Below are positions 47,348 to 58,697 of a stretch of DNA of 64,000 bases, one piece after another (positions within the stretch are counted from its first letter, which is position 1; the number at the start of each line of letters is the position of its first letter). Below the pieces are notes generated by a model that saw nothing but the letters and a program-made list of their open reading frames with translations, was not told the DNA's origin and did not search any database. The position numbers and the translations under genes are program-made. This DNA is from Lindgomyces ingoldianus. Its lineage: Eukaryota; Ascomycota; Dothideomycetes; Pleosporales; Lindgomycetaceae. The DNA is taken from positions 461,993-525,992 of the forward strand of contig NW_022985184.1 of assembly GCF_010093535.1 (NCBI RefSeq). The letters are read 5' to 3'.

Positions 47348-49595
47348 TCAGATGATTATAATAGTTTCAATTCCCCATGGCTCCGACTTCAACTCTGTAA
47401 CTACAGCACGAGTGCCTTTGACCTTTCTTCCTTTCCTCCTCTGCGGACCAAGGCGAGCAGACAGGGAGCTCTCAGACTCTTTCAGTTTGTTGATGAGATC
47501 TGGCGACGCTACATCTGCGTCACAAAAGTATCGGAGTGTATCCATCCCAACACGACGATACACATTGATTCCATTAGACACATCACCCGTAGCTTCGAGC
47601 ACAAGTAGATCAAGCGAGTGTGTATCTCCAAGCATTTGAAGCGCAGCATAATGACCACCTCCGGAAGGCGAGGAGAATCTGTGTGCCAGACCTCCAAGGC
47701 TCTCTTTGTCGACTATTTCTGACAGATGCCGCTCGAGTTCTGACATGGAGGCTTCTGCAGATGACCAGTCTGCATTGTAGAGTCTGGAGACTCTCTTTAG
47801 TGGACCTTTGATTGTTATCTTACCACCTTTAACATTACCAAATGGCTGGCTTTGGTCAGTAAGCTCGATGGATACACTCTCGACTTGAGACAAACTTGTG
47901 AGGATATCGCTGCTCTTCTGTCTGAACTTGACGATCTCGTATCCCACACTGGCCCAGCTCCAAGATGGAAAGTTGCTATAGCTGGATCTCATGCTGTCTA
48001 CGGATTGTCGAGGGATAAGCATTGAGCCTTCAGTGTACCACAAGAGACCCCGGATCAAGTCCGGTTTCCATAGACCAACGACGTACTCATGGGTTCGGAT
48101 TATGCTGCCAAAGATTCTGGCAAGACCTGAGATTGCTACTAGTCGATCACTGATTTTGGTGAACCTCCTTGGAGTATACTCTTCGACCAAATCGTACCAC
48201 AAATGAAATGTATTCGGATCCGAGAGCAGAGGATAGTCTGGGTTGGTGGGTAAATGACTGGGAAATCTTTTGAACTTCATAAAAGAGTCTAGTGTCCAGA
48301 ACCATGCGGATCCAAACGAAATGTCGTCCGAGCGCGCTAGAGTATCAGAAACCATGTCGTTTACACTTTTGGTCACGCCTCTTTCAAACTTCTCCTCCTC
48401 GCAGCATTTCCATATCATCTGAGAAGCCGTAAAATGCAGCAGTCGGCTGGGGAGCAGACCTTCTTGCATTGTCCATCCTCGGTTAGTCCATGGCCCTGTG
48501 AGTTTGTCTTCGTCCGGGTCCCATTCTGGCGAAAAATAGACTCGTGTAGGAGGCTCAGCGTTGGGAGATTCTCCAGATGAGCTGTTGGAAGATAATATGG
48601 GAACGTACGGGATTACACGCTCCTTCAAAAATCCACTCTTGACCGAGTTCGAACTGGCGACAACAAGAGTCAACAACGATCCTCCATAGATCTCATTCAT
48701 CTTGGGAGCTTGATCATCCCAGTCTTTATTGTTGTCTTCTTGAATAATGCAGAGTGCATCAATCCAAATAAAGTCGAGCCCCAAACCTCTTGTGACCAGT
48801 ATCGCATCTCGAATCGTAGGATCAAGGCTGTCTAAGGGGATTCCGTTCTCAAGCCTTTCCCTGGTATCTGCAGTAAGCTTCATCAAAGGGTCTTCTTGGC
48901 CCCAACAGTAGCTGAGAGACAGCCATTCGACTTGTTGAGAGGCCAGAGGAAATTCCACAAGGAATGGATGCCGGGTTTCGCTGCCAACGTTGATCAATCG
49001 CTTCGGCGTGTTCTGGATCTGAGCAGTGAGTTTACAATCTGCGTGGCTTTCCAAACAGCTTCGAAGCCAGGATGACGCGATTGCGAAAGCTTCCTTGGAG
49101 CCGGGATCCTTCTCGTTCATTCGCAGGATTGGCGGCGAATCGTCCTCTTTGATGCCACAGAGCTGAAAGTATTGCTCCACTATCGCCCGGATCAGTCTTT
49201 AGGGATGAGGTCTTGCTAATTTTCTGCTCACCATCGTCTTCATTCATGTAGACATCGAGCCGACAAAGTTGAATCAGTTCCTCAGTCTCATAGCACACCT
49301 GAATCCTGTTGCTGAATGTGCGGAAGACGATCTGCAGGCCTCTCGCATCTTCCACATCAGCGACCTGTCTTTTCTCGAACGCTTGGAATATGATTTTGCA
49401 AAGTTTGCATGTAGAGCTCGACTTTCCAACCTCGAAAATGTCGCAGTGGTGTCTTAATGGTGCTAGAAGGTCAGATGCGAGCGGGGCATCATCATATCCT
49501 ATGTCGCGTGCTTCCTGTCTCTCCCGAGCTTGTTGCAGGCATGTCAAAAGGAGCGTCCGGAAGTCAAGACTTTTGCATGTTGTGCAAAGGGTCAT
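47348..49595 (-). CDS. HET-domain (heterokaryon incompatibility) protein, transposon cargo
   Basis: Exons 49595-49232 and 49179-47348, about 731 aa; the 52-nt intron has a GTGAGC donor and the splice gives YMNEDDVEQYFQLCG. The N-terminus has CxxC pairs (CTTC, CKLC). The HET domain (about residues 205-365) shows its three blocks: VEWLSLSYCWG; DFIWIDALCIIQEDNNKDWDDQAPKM; and IYGGSLLTLVVASS. The later GPWTNRGWTMQEGLLPSRLLHF is the conserved RxWtlQE-LSR-type segment. HET proteins trigger cell death when genetically different hyphae fuse. The gene is complete, convergent to the transposase and inside the terminal repeats, so it is probably carried as cargo. Confidence 0.88.
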
Positions 49596-50225
49596 TTCGA
49601 GCCATGGACGCAGAGTTTCGCACGACAAAGAACAAGGTTCTGCACAGTTAAAAATGGGACCGGATCGTAAGACGAGTGTCGTACAGTACTTGTAGAAGTC
49701 TAGCAAGTCATTTCAGACGGTCTGGCTTCAGAGTCAGCATTCTGTCAGCAGTGCCCTAGCCACATGTCTAAAGCCACAATGCCAGGGGCTTCTTCTTGGC
49801 TGTAGATTATCTAAGAGATTAATACAATGCCTTGGCACACGGTGCCGAGCTGATCCTTGTTCGATTTTGTCTAAAAGTACCGACCAGGGTGGCGACAGCG
49901 CATGACATCGCGGCGTATGATCGCCACAAGGCTGATAGAGACTCCTGGTCTTCGAGATAGCCTAAGGAACCAATGTCAAAGAGCTTTGTATTCTTCAAAG
50001 TCGAAAGAACATCTTTGGTCGTGATGTGGTAGCTTGAGGCTTTTTAATTATGAACAAAGGTGATCTAAAAATTAAGGCGGCAACGACAATGCCGAACGTA
50101 ATTTTTAGATTTACAATGCCCAAGATCTTCGCAATTGGGCACACATCAAGACAAAACTAAAATTGGGTCGATTCTAGCACGAAAATGATTATTTTTATTA
50201 TGGAAAAGTCAAAGTACCTGAATAT
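49596..50225. other. Transposon-internal region upstream of the HET gene
   Basis: Promoter side of the HET gene and right subterminal region. The part from about 50040 to 50220 is noticeably AT-rich. No gene is seen. Confidence 0.5.
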
Positions 50226-50267
50226 CGTCTCGCCACACCCACTGTCCCGCCACGGCCCGATCGACGT
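50226..50267 (-). repeat. Right terminal inverted repeat (42 bp)
   Basis: The reverse complement starts ACGTCGATCGGGCCGTGGCG and pairs with the left repeat (39/42). It is followed by TA at 50268-50269, the right target-site copy. Confidence 0.9.
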
Positions 50268-50764
50268 TACTTATGAGCAGGCTGATTGTTCCGTAAACCG
50301 TCGTTCTCTAAATGATATTTACACTCTTTCCAGAGCGACCATACTCGCCAGTAGAGATGTGTAGATTCCTAAAATCTCAGAATTGTTTCCTATAAACTTC
50401 TAAGACTGTGGAAGCATGTTGGCTCCTTCTTCCTTGAATCTTCTTGTTTTAATCTCTTCTAAATTTTGGTAAACTGTGTTTAACAGAAATTGGATTTGGC
50501 ACCCCACCTTTTCGATTTCAACTCCTGCCCTCTTGGCGTCTTCAGCTCAAACCACTACCGAACGGTAGGAGCTATTAAATAGTTCTTTATGCAGTATTTG
50601 TAGAGCTCAACGAGTCTTCTCTAAGAGGGGAATAATCATCGGCCAAATCTGTCCAAGGCTTGGTGAGTTATAGAGGGCGGAAATTGGTAGCTAGTACAAT
50701 GCATTCTTAGGGTCCTTAAAAGCTATTGGCTTTCCAGCGCTATAACTCAGCCAAATGTTAACAG

Positions 50765-51320
50765 GCTCAGATAGTGGTAGAACAGCTACTTGTACACGCA
50801 GGTGTTGGTTCTAATGCTAAAGACACGGAAGTCTAAACACCACTTCTGCTTGCCACATTGAAAGGACATAAGGCAAAAGTAGAAGGGTTGTTAGCACATA
50901 AAGGGGTCGACACCGACTCTAACGAAGTGTTTTGACAAACCATGGCTTTCGATTACTGCAATTGAAGGATACGAAGCAGTAGTGGAGCAGCTACTTGCAC
51001 ATAGAGACGTTGACCCTGGTGCTGAAGACACTTTCCGCGAGACCTCGCTTTTGTGCGTTGCACAAAGTAGATAGGAGGGAATAGTAGCTGCTGATAGCAA
51101 AGGATAGTATTGATCCTATTTCTGAAGACAAGATTAGTGAAAACATTCCGCTTTTGTTGGCTGAAACATTAGAATACAAAGAGATAGTAGCACAGCTACT
51201 GGCGAAGGCAAGCGTCGGTCTTACTACGGGTTATGTAGACTGAAAGTGGGGGACACAGCAGAGTTGCAACAGAACTGTTAGCAATGAATAGTGTGGAGCT
51301 GAGCACGTCTGATAATATGT
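50765..51320 (+). pseudogene. Decayed ankyrin-repeat gene remnant
   Basis: At least four degenerate ankyrin units are readable on the plus strand once stops and frameshifts are skipped: VVEQLLVHAGVGSNAKD; TPLLLATLKGHKAKVEGLLAHKGVDTDSN; ITAIEGYEAVVEQLLAHRDVDP; and IPLLLAETLEYKEIVAQLLAKASV, plus a trace GHSRVATELLAMN. In-frame stops occur at 50834-50836 (TAA), in the TTT TGA after SNEV, and in later units. Spacing of about 100-130 nt per unit fits 33-residue ankyrin repeats. The N-terminal effector or NACHT part is not visible. It lies 0.5 kb outside the right terminal repeat. Confidence 0.75.
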
Positions 51321-52457
51321 GCTTGGTTTCAGTAGAGTGGGCTTAGGTGAGTGGAGAAAAGTGTACGCCCTAGTTGTTCTTTGACACCTCGCTTTTCGAT
51401 CTGGTGCAGGTGTTAGGCGTTCGTTAAATAGGCTTTCCTATTGCAACTGGCTTTGTGGAGCGAACCGGCAAGTTTTGTGAACTAGAACAATGATTTCTAA
51501 TTTATTTCTCTTCCCTGGCTAAGAATACATCTGCTAAGATTACAGAAAGTGTATGCTACTACCTATAGCTTCCAGTTCACTTAATCTTTAGTAAATGCCG
51601 CTCCTTAAAGCCTAAGGGGGCCGGCTCTGGTCGCCATAATGCTCCGCTCTCGTGACCCTAAAGATTCTCCTTAGGATTGAAGTCTACGAACTTAGGGAGT
51701 TGGATTTTTTGGGATTGGATTTTATACCACCCGTTTCGGTTCGACTACTGTACTTAACATACTGGTCTTTTGGCTCACCAGGAGGGCTGGCCATCCAATC
51801 CGAGTAGGTGTGGTTGGAGTCGGTCGGAGCGCTAACCCGTAGTGATTCTTTTGTTAGATACCCATGTTGGGAAGGCTGCGGCTAAACAACACAGTGGCTT
51901 AAGCAAATCCCACCCCGTAAAGCTGTCAATATCGATAGTTCGCAATAGGCCAGCTAAACAGGACAGAAAGCTCTAGCACAGGACCAGCCATCACCGGGGT
52001 CTACTTGCAGCACAAAATATGATGTCAGCCTTGCGCCCACTATTAAATTCAAGATAAATCTTAGCAATGTGTAACCCATTTCGGGGCCAGAGCAATGGTA
52101 TCCCTGTCTACCAGACAATACTCCGAAAAGAAACCTGTATTACCACGGACAACCCGCCCACGCTATGCATCAATGCCATACAAGCAGGAAGACCAAGATG
52201 AGCTACCCAGAGGAAAAAAGGCCGGCCACGGCCACGATGCACCAGATATTACCCAGTTCTCTGAAGACTAAGACCAAGACGCCGCTATGGACTGGATCAA
52301 GGAAACAGCGATGAGAGAGTCGAGTCGGTTTAAAAGGTATTGGCAAGAAAGCAAAGACAAAGAAACATAAAAAATATGGCGAGAAAATGGCGGAGCTGGT
52401 GAAGGAAGCAGGCTCTGTCTTTCCTACTCCCTGCCTGACTGCGTGGTATGCTCGGTA
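51321..52457. other. Degenerate intergenic region right of the transposon
   Basis: No intact gene. Short coding-like fragments remain: a plus-strand Lys/Asp/Glu-rich segment at about 52160-52390 with stops, and a minus-strand segment at about 51600-51700 containing DFNPKENL, faintly like a Tc1-type catalytic block. Both are too weak to assign. Confidence 0.4.
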
Positions 52458-53458
52458 TCAACACGCCATAGGGGTGAACGGTGCAGTCTCCCGCAAATCC
52501 TGCACCAGCCCCTCCACGTTGTTCAAGTATCTCCCCAGCAGGTGCTGCTTCTCCTCTTGGGTCCGAATATTCTTCCTCGATGCTCCTCCAGGATCGTCTC
52601 CGCTTACAGTACTGTTCCGCTTCTCAAAGGCACTGACCAATTTGCTTGGACTTCGATGTAAGCCCATCGCGGTATTTGGAGCGCTGGCAGGAGATACCGG
52701 AACTTCGGGCATAAGGTAAAAGTATAGGAATTCGAGCAGCTTTAGCTTGACGTTCTGTGTCGTCTCGTCGGACTTGAATAAGCTCGTTATTGTAAGCAAC
52801 CCATCGATGCTCTCGAATGTCCGTGTATTCTGAGGCGTTGCGAGAAGTGCAGTGACTAGAACCAACAGAGTGGACGACTGGATTGCCGGGCAATTGTACG
52901 GGTCGAGCAGGTCCAATAGCATGTTCATGTATATCTCGCGGCCAAATATTGTGCGGGATGGTGGGTGGAGGAGGAGTAGGCCCTGGAGATTTGAGAGCGC
53001 GGAGAGGATAAGAAGATCGTTCTGACCATCTGATCGAGCTTCGATCAGCATTTGTTCGCATGAAGCAGTCTACAGAAAGTCACTTACTACTAGCCATCCC
53101 CAGCAGGCGTTCGAGGCAGTCAACCACTCTCGTTGCAACTAGAATGTCTCAGTCAGCTAGCGTTCGTTCGCCATTAGTCACCGAAGAGCCTACCATTCCA
53201 CTCAAAGCCTTCCTGTAACCTGAAAAATTCCCTAAAAGCGAGGTCCTCAGATAACGCGCTGAGTTTCTTCGGGCTTTGTTGCTCGCCGAGATTGATTGCG
53301 GACGCATTCCGTCGGTGTGATGGTGTTGATGGTTTCGACTTCCCACCCGACAGACAAATTTGGGCGAGCATGCCCTCAATCTGGCGAAGGCCCTTCCGAA
53401 TCTTCTGCGTGTCCTTGGACGCAATATTGTCAAAGCCGAGGGAGAGCAGCGCTTCCAT
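52458..53458 (-). CDS. cdc14: Septation initiation network component Cdc14 family protein
   Basis: Exons 53458-53194, 53138-53088 and 53029-52458, 295 aa; phases agree and the joins give WNVATRVVDCLERLLGMAS then NGQNDLLILSALSNLQGLLLLHPPSR. The family's N-terminal start LLSLGFDNI and helical-repeat body are present, followed by EIYMNMLLDLLDPYNCPAIQ, TTQNVKLKLLEFLYFYLMPE and the C-terminal KQHLLGRYLNNVEGLVQDL. This is the fission-yeast SIN protein (partner of the Sid1 kinase), not the Cdc14 phosphatase. It acts at the spindle pole body to trigger septation. The exon-1 donor is GTAGGC and the third acceptor GATCAG, both slightly weak. Confidence 0.88.
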
Positions 53459-54469
53459 CTTGAGTCCGGCTAAGATGGAAGTACTGTAGAGAGAGTGCAG
53501 TCAAAGCTATTGAGATAAAGTCGAAATAGGGTGAGTATGGTGCGTGAAGATGCAGGAGAAGGGAGGGAAATGGAGATGCATGCAGCCAGCAATTAGAGAT
53601 TGCGGAGAAGGAGGGAATTTTGGCTTTGTGCGCCTAGCGATTGGGGGTTGGGTCTTCTGGAACAAGCCAAGAGGGGAGGATGGTTGCGTGGTAAACAGCA
53701 CCGTTGCTATGGGGAGAGCGTCCAACCTTGGCATTAGCATGGAGCTACCAGTGGACCTGCCAACCGTCTCTGGCTTGGCGATGACGGATATCAGACCATG
53801 AGAATCTTCCTTCAACCTCACCTCCTCTACTCTGTGGAAAGATGTCAGTCATGTATGGCTTTGGTCGTCGCTATCGGCCTAATCGCAAAGTCCGAGGCTG
53901 GTGGGCATTACCAGCACCATGAACCCTACTTGCTCATCGGACCAAAGAACAATCATGCGCAGTTACGAGCAACGGCTCAAATGCGCAGCATGTCTAGCGA
54001 TGAATGGCTGCTTCTAAATGCGAGCTATCTTGAGTCCCGAGCTGAACCATCCGCCCGCTTGCGTTCACCGGAGCTTGGCAGATGCAAACGGGAGACCTCC
54101 CACCCGTGACGCTTGAACAATTTCCCAAGGCTCCCAGCCCAGACTCAACGCAGCAAAGCCCGCGCCATCGTTATTTCTCCTCTCTTCTCCCGAATCGTTA
54201 GTTTGGCTAAGTCACACAAGGCTGAAGCCGCTTGAGTGGTGCTGGTGACTGCCTCACAGCTAAGCCCCCCCACACTTGCTTGTACGAGCCGAGAATCTGG
54301 CCTCGTTTTCAAACCTGCATTTCTTCACCCACGAACGTTCTATATGCTAATGGCTTAGACACCAAGACGGCTTTTATTCTTCATGCCTATTCTACACCGA
54401 GTTTTCTTCATTTCACCACGCTCCCTTACATACATACCCTAACCCAGCTGACTTACATTGGGTGACACG
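53459..54469. other. Divergent intergenic region
   Basis: Between the start codons of Cdc14 (-) and the membrane F-box-like gene (+). Short frames on both strands (minus 53507-53821, plus 53544-53801, plus 53798-54109) look incidental. A pyrimidine-rich stretch precedes the gene at 54470. Confidence 0.45.
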
Positions 54470-56472
54470 ATGCGCTTCATGGGTCTCAATGGTAGCACCC
54501 CTACTCCTCCTGGCATTAATAAAGCGATCGCAAATTAACTATCTAATATACTTGTCAACTAGGGACACAACTAGCGGGCGTTCCCATCGGCATCATTCGC
54601 TTCGCCATCTTTGTGCCTTTTGGTATCTACTTTGGAACGTCTTCGAACCACTGGAACCTCATCAAGAGCCATGATGTGCTCCAGGGAGCTCCGTACAACC
54701 CAGTAATTGCAAAGGGAGAGCATCTCGCCGTACAATGGGTAAGAAATAACTCTCACTATAGTCGAATGAACACGTGCTTCAGTTTCGAGTTCTTCGTTTT
54801 CTTTCTATGCGCTGTTCTTCTAGGAAAGTGCTTCCTCTGCAAAATCCTAAGTCACAATGTCGCAGCCCTTATTTCGTCCTCCTCCAAGGTCACATATTCT
54901 AATTATGTGACGATCAATCATTAACAAGATCTAGGGCAAATTCGGCTTCTACTGGAATTTCGCCGTCTGGATCCCGGCAATTATCATTCCACCACCGTTT
55001 ACGATAGTCTTCGGCTTCATAGACCTCGCCGTTACTGTAATGCTTTCAATAGTTACGCGCTACCAGGCAGGATATGCTCCCCATGATGTCAATCGATGCA
55101 GGGGATCCGGATCGCATTACTGGCAACTTCCGCCAAACACGACCGAGAGCTTCTTTGAGATCTCAGCAAGGCTCAACGCTACGAAAACCAGTCCATTTCA
55201 GATGTGTAAAAGTTATGTGCAGGAGTGGCAGTATGGTATTACTCTCTCGTACGTATACACTTTCTTTTGATAGGTGTTTTGTCTGGGGGACTAAGACTTT
55301 AAACCACGAAAGTCCCTAATTGAGATCTCCACTTAGCTGCTTTTTTGTCCATGTGCTAATTCCACATAGCTTCTTCTACGGCTTAATTGCTGTTGTAAAC
55401 ATAATCACTAGCCTCACCTTTTGCGCCATAGCAGCGCGGGACAGCCAGCGCCAACAACGTTCCTTCCGAGAATGGATGTTCGAGTTCGTATCCACCTTTC
55501 CCAGGTTCATCGGTATCTTTCTGTACATACTATATTTCATTCCAGTGGTCTTCTTCCGCTGTCTCCCGCTCAGTATCAAGTCCCGAACCCGATACGGCAG
55601 ACGCTTTGCAGTTAAGACTAGCCAGCGACTTCCAACTCCCCATGAGATTAAACTGAAGACCAGGCGGAACAAAAAAGGCCCGAATCGCTACAAAGGAGGG
55701 GATGGGGAGCCAACTGGTTTGGCAGATTTCTTGGGCATCTATGATATCCTTATGCTAGTGGTTGAGGATTTGCATTACACAGATATTGTCAACCTCAGTC
55801 TGGCATCGAAAAGCGTGCGCGAAGCTGTTCTTCCAGTCACCGACTACGACCGGCGTTTGCAGCACTTCCGAAGATATGCGTGTGAACCAGGGTCGAAGGA
55901 GCGGTGCTGGGTCTGCACGAACACAATATGTCCTGTAAGTCACTCTTTCCACCTTCGCACCCACCTCCGTTTCCGGAACCAAAGATAATAACCGTATATC
56001 GACGTAGGGATGCAAACGCTTCCGCAATCTCCGCCAAACAACTCCATACTGGCACCTCGACAGCTGTCGTCCCTACTGCAACAAATGCTACTGGACGACC
56101 ATCCAACATTCCACCACGGCCCCACGCATCGACTCACGAATCTGCATCTGCGCGCCTCCCACCACGCACCCCAACACCATCCAGCGGATGTGGAAGGGCG
56201 CGTCCTACTACTCCCGGCAACCGACAAACTGCATCTCACGCAATGTGTGTCGGACATGTGATATTAAGCCCGATGATGAGCTTCTGGAGATTAGGGAGAA
56301 GAGGACTAGGTGTGAGTTGAGGGATCCGAGAAGACATACGAAGTGTAAGAATTGTAGTAAGGTTTTGAAGGGCGGGCCGAAGTGGTGGGTTTGTAAGAAG
56401 TGTAAGAAGGAGTGTACAAGTCTTTGTCATGCACCGTGGGGAAAGAAAGGGGAAGGCGATGAGGCTGTTTGA
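54470..56472 (+). CDS. Four-span membrane protein with C-terminal F-box-like motif and Cys-rich tail
   Basis: Five exons: 54470-54491, 54563-54738, 54935-55248, 55370-55934 and 56008-56472, 513 aa; phases agree throughout. The first exon is only 22 nt (donor GTAGCA). About four membrane segments occupy the first half: VPIGIIRFAIFVPFGIYF; NFAVWIPAIIIPPPFTIVFG; FFYGLIAVVNIITSLTF; and FIGIFLYILYFIPVVFF. A loop with two N-glycosylation sites (NTTE, NATK) and two Cys sits between. After a basic linker, IYDILMLVVEDLHYTDIVNLSLASKSVREAV resembles an F-box. The tail is strongly Cys-rich (CWVCTNTICPGC, CRPYCNKC, CRTC, CKNC, CKKCKKEC), suggesting zinc binding. Function unknown; possibly a membrane-tethered ubiquitin-ligase adaptor. 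Confidence 0.75.
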
Positions 56473-57588
56473 ATTAAATTGAGAAGGTGGTGTGTGAAGG
56501 GGTTTTGATCGGTTTTGGTTTTCGTTTTTGAGGAGGATCTGATTTGCATTGGTGGCGTTGGATTGGTTTGGATTGATGGAGTTGAGTGCCACATAGCGTA
56601 TGCATATGGGTCCAGCATTTTTACTCGATGAAATTTCCCTTCAAAATCTCCATATGTTAAAACCGCCTACAATTTTTCACCCTACTTTACTTGCTAACCG
56701 AGGGTGATTGTGTTTCATTGCACTACGTAGTTCTGAATGCTAGAATCATCCATGTCAACACCAAATCAGGTTCAAATTCCAGGTATTAGACAATATTTCA
56801 ATGAGAATACTTAGCAAGTTAATTGATTCATATCGTTGTTGTAGTCTTGCATTTCTTGCAAAAGTTTTCGAGATCCAACACCTAACCTTGGAACCCTCCA
56901 CAGATCACCTCAAAAGTCACCTACTCTAGCATGAAATTTTCATACATTATTGGATGCAAGAATCGCGAGAACGCAGGCTAGATAGATAGAGCGGAAGACT
57001 TCGTACAAAATGATATATTCAAAACTATAGCTTTGCTTTGGAGGTTTGATGTTTGGGAGGGTTGGAAAAGTGAAGTTGTCCGAAGCATCAATGATTTTAC
57101 AGAGCTGTTGGAAATCGACCAATCACAAGCCAATAAAATATCGGACATTGCCGATTTATGAGCGATCGATTAAAGTTATTTGATTGGTCCTTCGCCAGCC
57201 CCATGATGTCTTCCACAGTTTGAACTTCAATCTTTAGTGCCAAAGGGTAAACAATGGGAATGTAAGCGAGGCGATTCTCTTGCACACTTACTGTGGAAGA
57301 CTGTCGTCTGAGTGCACATCGCGATAGGACTGCATCAATACGAGGCGTTCCGGTAGGCAATCTTCGGCTTTAGCACCCCCCAGACTTCCGAGCTAGTTTG
57401 CTCCATGATAGTGCACCGCCACCGCCCTCTTTCGTGTCGCAGACTCGTACACCTAAATCCCAACGTTTTCAATTCGCATCTAAGCCTCTCATAAACCCCG
57501 GTCCAGGCACCTGCATCTAGAGCTGCATATATATATATATATTTATTTATTTATATATGTGTAGTTATACCCTTTCTGCTTCGGCATA
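56473..57588. other. Intergenic region with an AT microsatellite
   Basis: No supported gene. An AT/TTTA microsatellite lies at about 57526-57558. A minus-strand frame at 57097-57360 (88 codons) could be the downstream part of the uncertain membrane gene to its right, but splicing could not be resolved. Confidence 0.4.
57526..57558. repeat. AT-rich microsatellite
   Basis: A TA dinucleotide run passes into ATTT tetranucleotide units over about 33 nt. Confidence 0.8.
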
Positions 57589-58126
57589 ATGGTGGATACG
57601 ATAAGGGCTTCCGCGTTCGCGAGGATGCAAAAGAGGAGCATCCAGGGGAGGCGGGCTCTGATGAAGCGGAGGATGCTGAAGACAATTGGAGGGATTATTT
57701 CGGAGAAGGGGAGGATGTAAATGTTAGTTGGTGCGCTGGGTATGAGGCCCGGGTTTATCGCTGCTGTTGGAAATTAGCTGTAGAGTTTCTAGGTACATAT
57801 GCAAATGTACCAATTTCAGGGAGAGGACAGAGGCCTTCTGAAGGAGGCTGGATTCGGGACTGGGAGTTGGGGTGGATATACAAGTCGGGACGAAGAACAT
57901 ACCTTCTCCCAACTTCCCGCGACTCCCTAGTCATCGATATTATAGCATATTTTCAATGCTCCACAAACCTAGAGAGCACAAGCCCCACCATAAACAGCGG
58001 AGCTAAATTATTCACCAACCCATCTAGTACCACATCAATAGGTTTGGTTTTGGGGCTGTACAGATAGAGTACGTAAATGCTTAGGATTAGAAGGGAGCAA
58101 GAGAGAAACCACAGCGTAAGACATGG
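57589..58126 (-). CDS. Possible membrane-protein exons, model unresolved
   Basis: Two minus-strand segments look coding. The first (58126 to about 57965), behind a TATAG acceptor, reads LTLWFLSCSLLILSIYVLYLY and later DGLVNNLAPLFMVGLVLSRF, two likely helices. The second (about 57765-57589) reads IYILPFSEIIPPIVFSILRF and PWMLLFCILANAEALIVS. Both are hydrophobic with sensible loops, but I cannot join them in phase and find no start codon or family match. This may be a real multi-exon gene with an error in my splices, or a decaying one. Confidence 0.3.
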
Positions 58127-58697
58127 CTATAACCGCAAACGATACGGAGCAGGGTCGGGCTCTTTAGGTGATGATGTGGGAATGAAGTCATACGAGTACT
58201 GTTTTCACGTTTTCCATCTCAAAGACTTGGAGTTAGGTCCGGAATGCAGGGTTGGAAGTATCATTGTGTTGCATGTTGCTAGTCGATTGAAGAAGGGTTG
58301 TTTGTGAAATGGGAAATGGAAAGAATGTTGTAGGGAAATTTTGATACTACGAAGATAATATAATGATAGGTCGTGGGTGTTGCTAACCTTAGTGGTTGAA
58401 ATTCACCTCAAGAGGCAAGTTCTTTATTTCCGTGAAACATGCTTATCCTGCGTTGGAACATACTTCCGAAGTCAGAATTTGTCCCGACACAGAACTACAG
58501 TTTAAGTCAACTGCCTCTGTAACGCTCAAAGTGTCGACAGGCAACGTACACAAGAGACAAAAACACGGCAATGCAGGAATTCAAATCTATATAAGCATTA
58601 CATTACTTTTCCAGAAGCTTTCGAATGCTTTTATACAATAATATTAAACTCCGATTCCTGCGGGTATCATTATCAAACTCCAGGTTTGTGCGGGCCA
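58127..58697. other. Intergenic region
   Basis: Contains the 3' region of the cupredoxin gene. I see no gene beyond the possible upstream part of the unresolved membrane gene. Confidence 0.4.

Larger units (their letters stand above)
43167..50267. mobile_element. 7.1-kb Fot/pogo-type (Tc1/mariner superfamily) transposon carrying a HET-domain gene
   Basis: Bounded by 42-bp inverted repeats at 43167-43208 and 50226-50267 and flanked on each side by TA (43165-43166 and 50268-50269), the target-site duplication expected for this superfamily. It encodes a Fot/pogo DDE_1 transposase (44673-46451, plus), a complete HET gene (49595-47348, minus), a small ORF (43790-44083) and a 14-bp minisatellite. 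No additional copies of the terminal repeat are seen inside, so it reads as one element and not two neighbouring short ones. Typical fungal Fot elements are about 1.8-3.5 kb with a single gene, so the size and cargo are unusual. Confidence 0.75.

Noticed and set aside
43167..50267. Interpretation as a Starship or a pair of MITEs
   Set aside because: No tyrosine recombinase is visible, and only two inward-facing terminal repeats exist; two MITEs would give four.
51600..51700. Possible Tc1-type transposase relic (DFNPKENL on the minus strand)
   Set aside because: One short motif with a nearby stop; too little to separate from chance.
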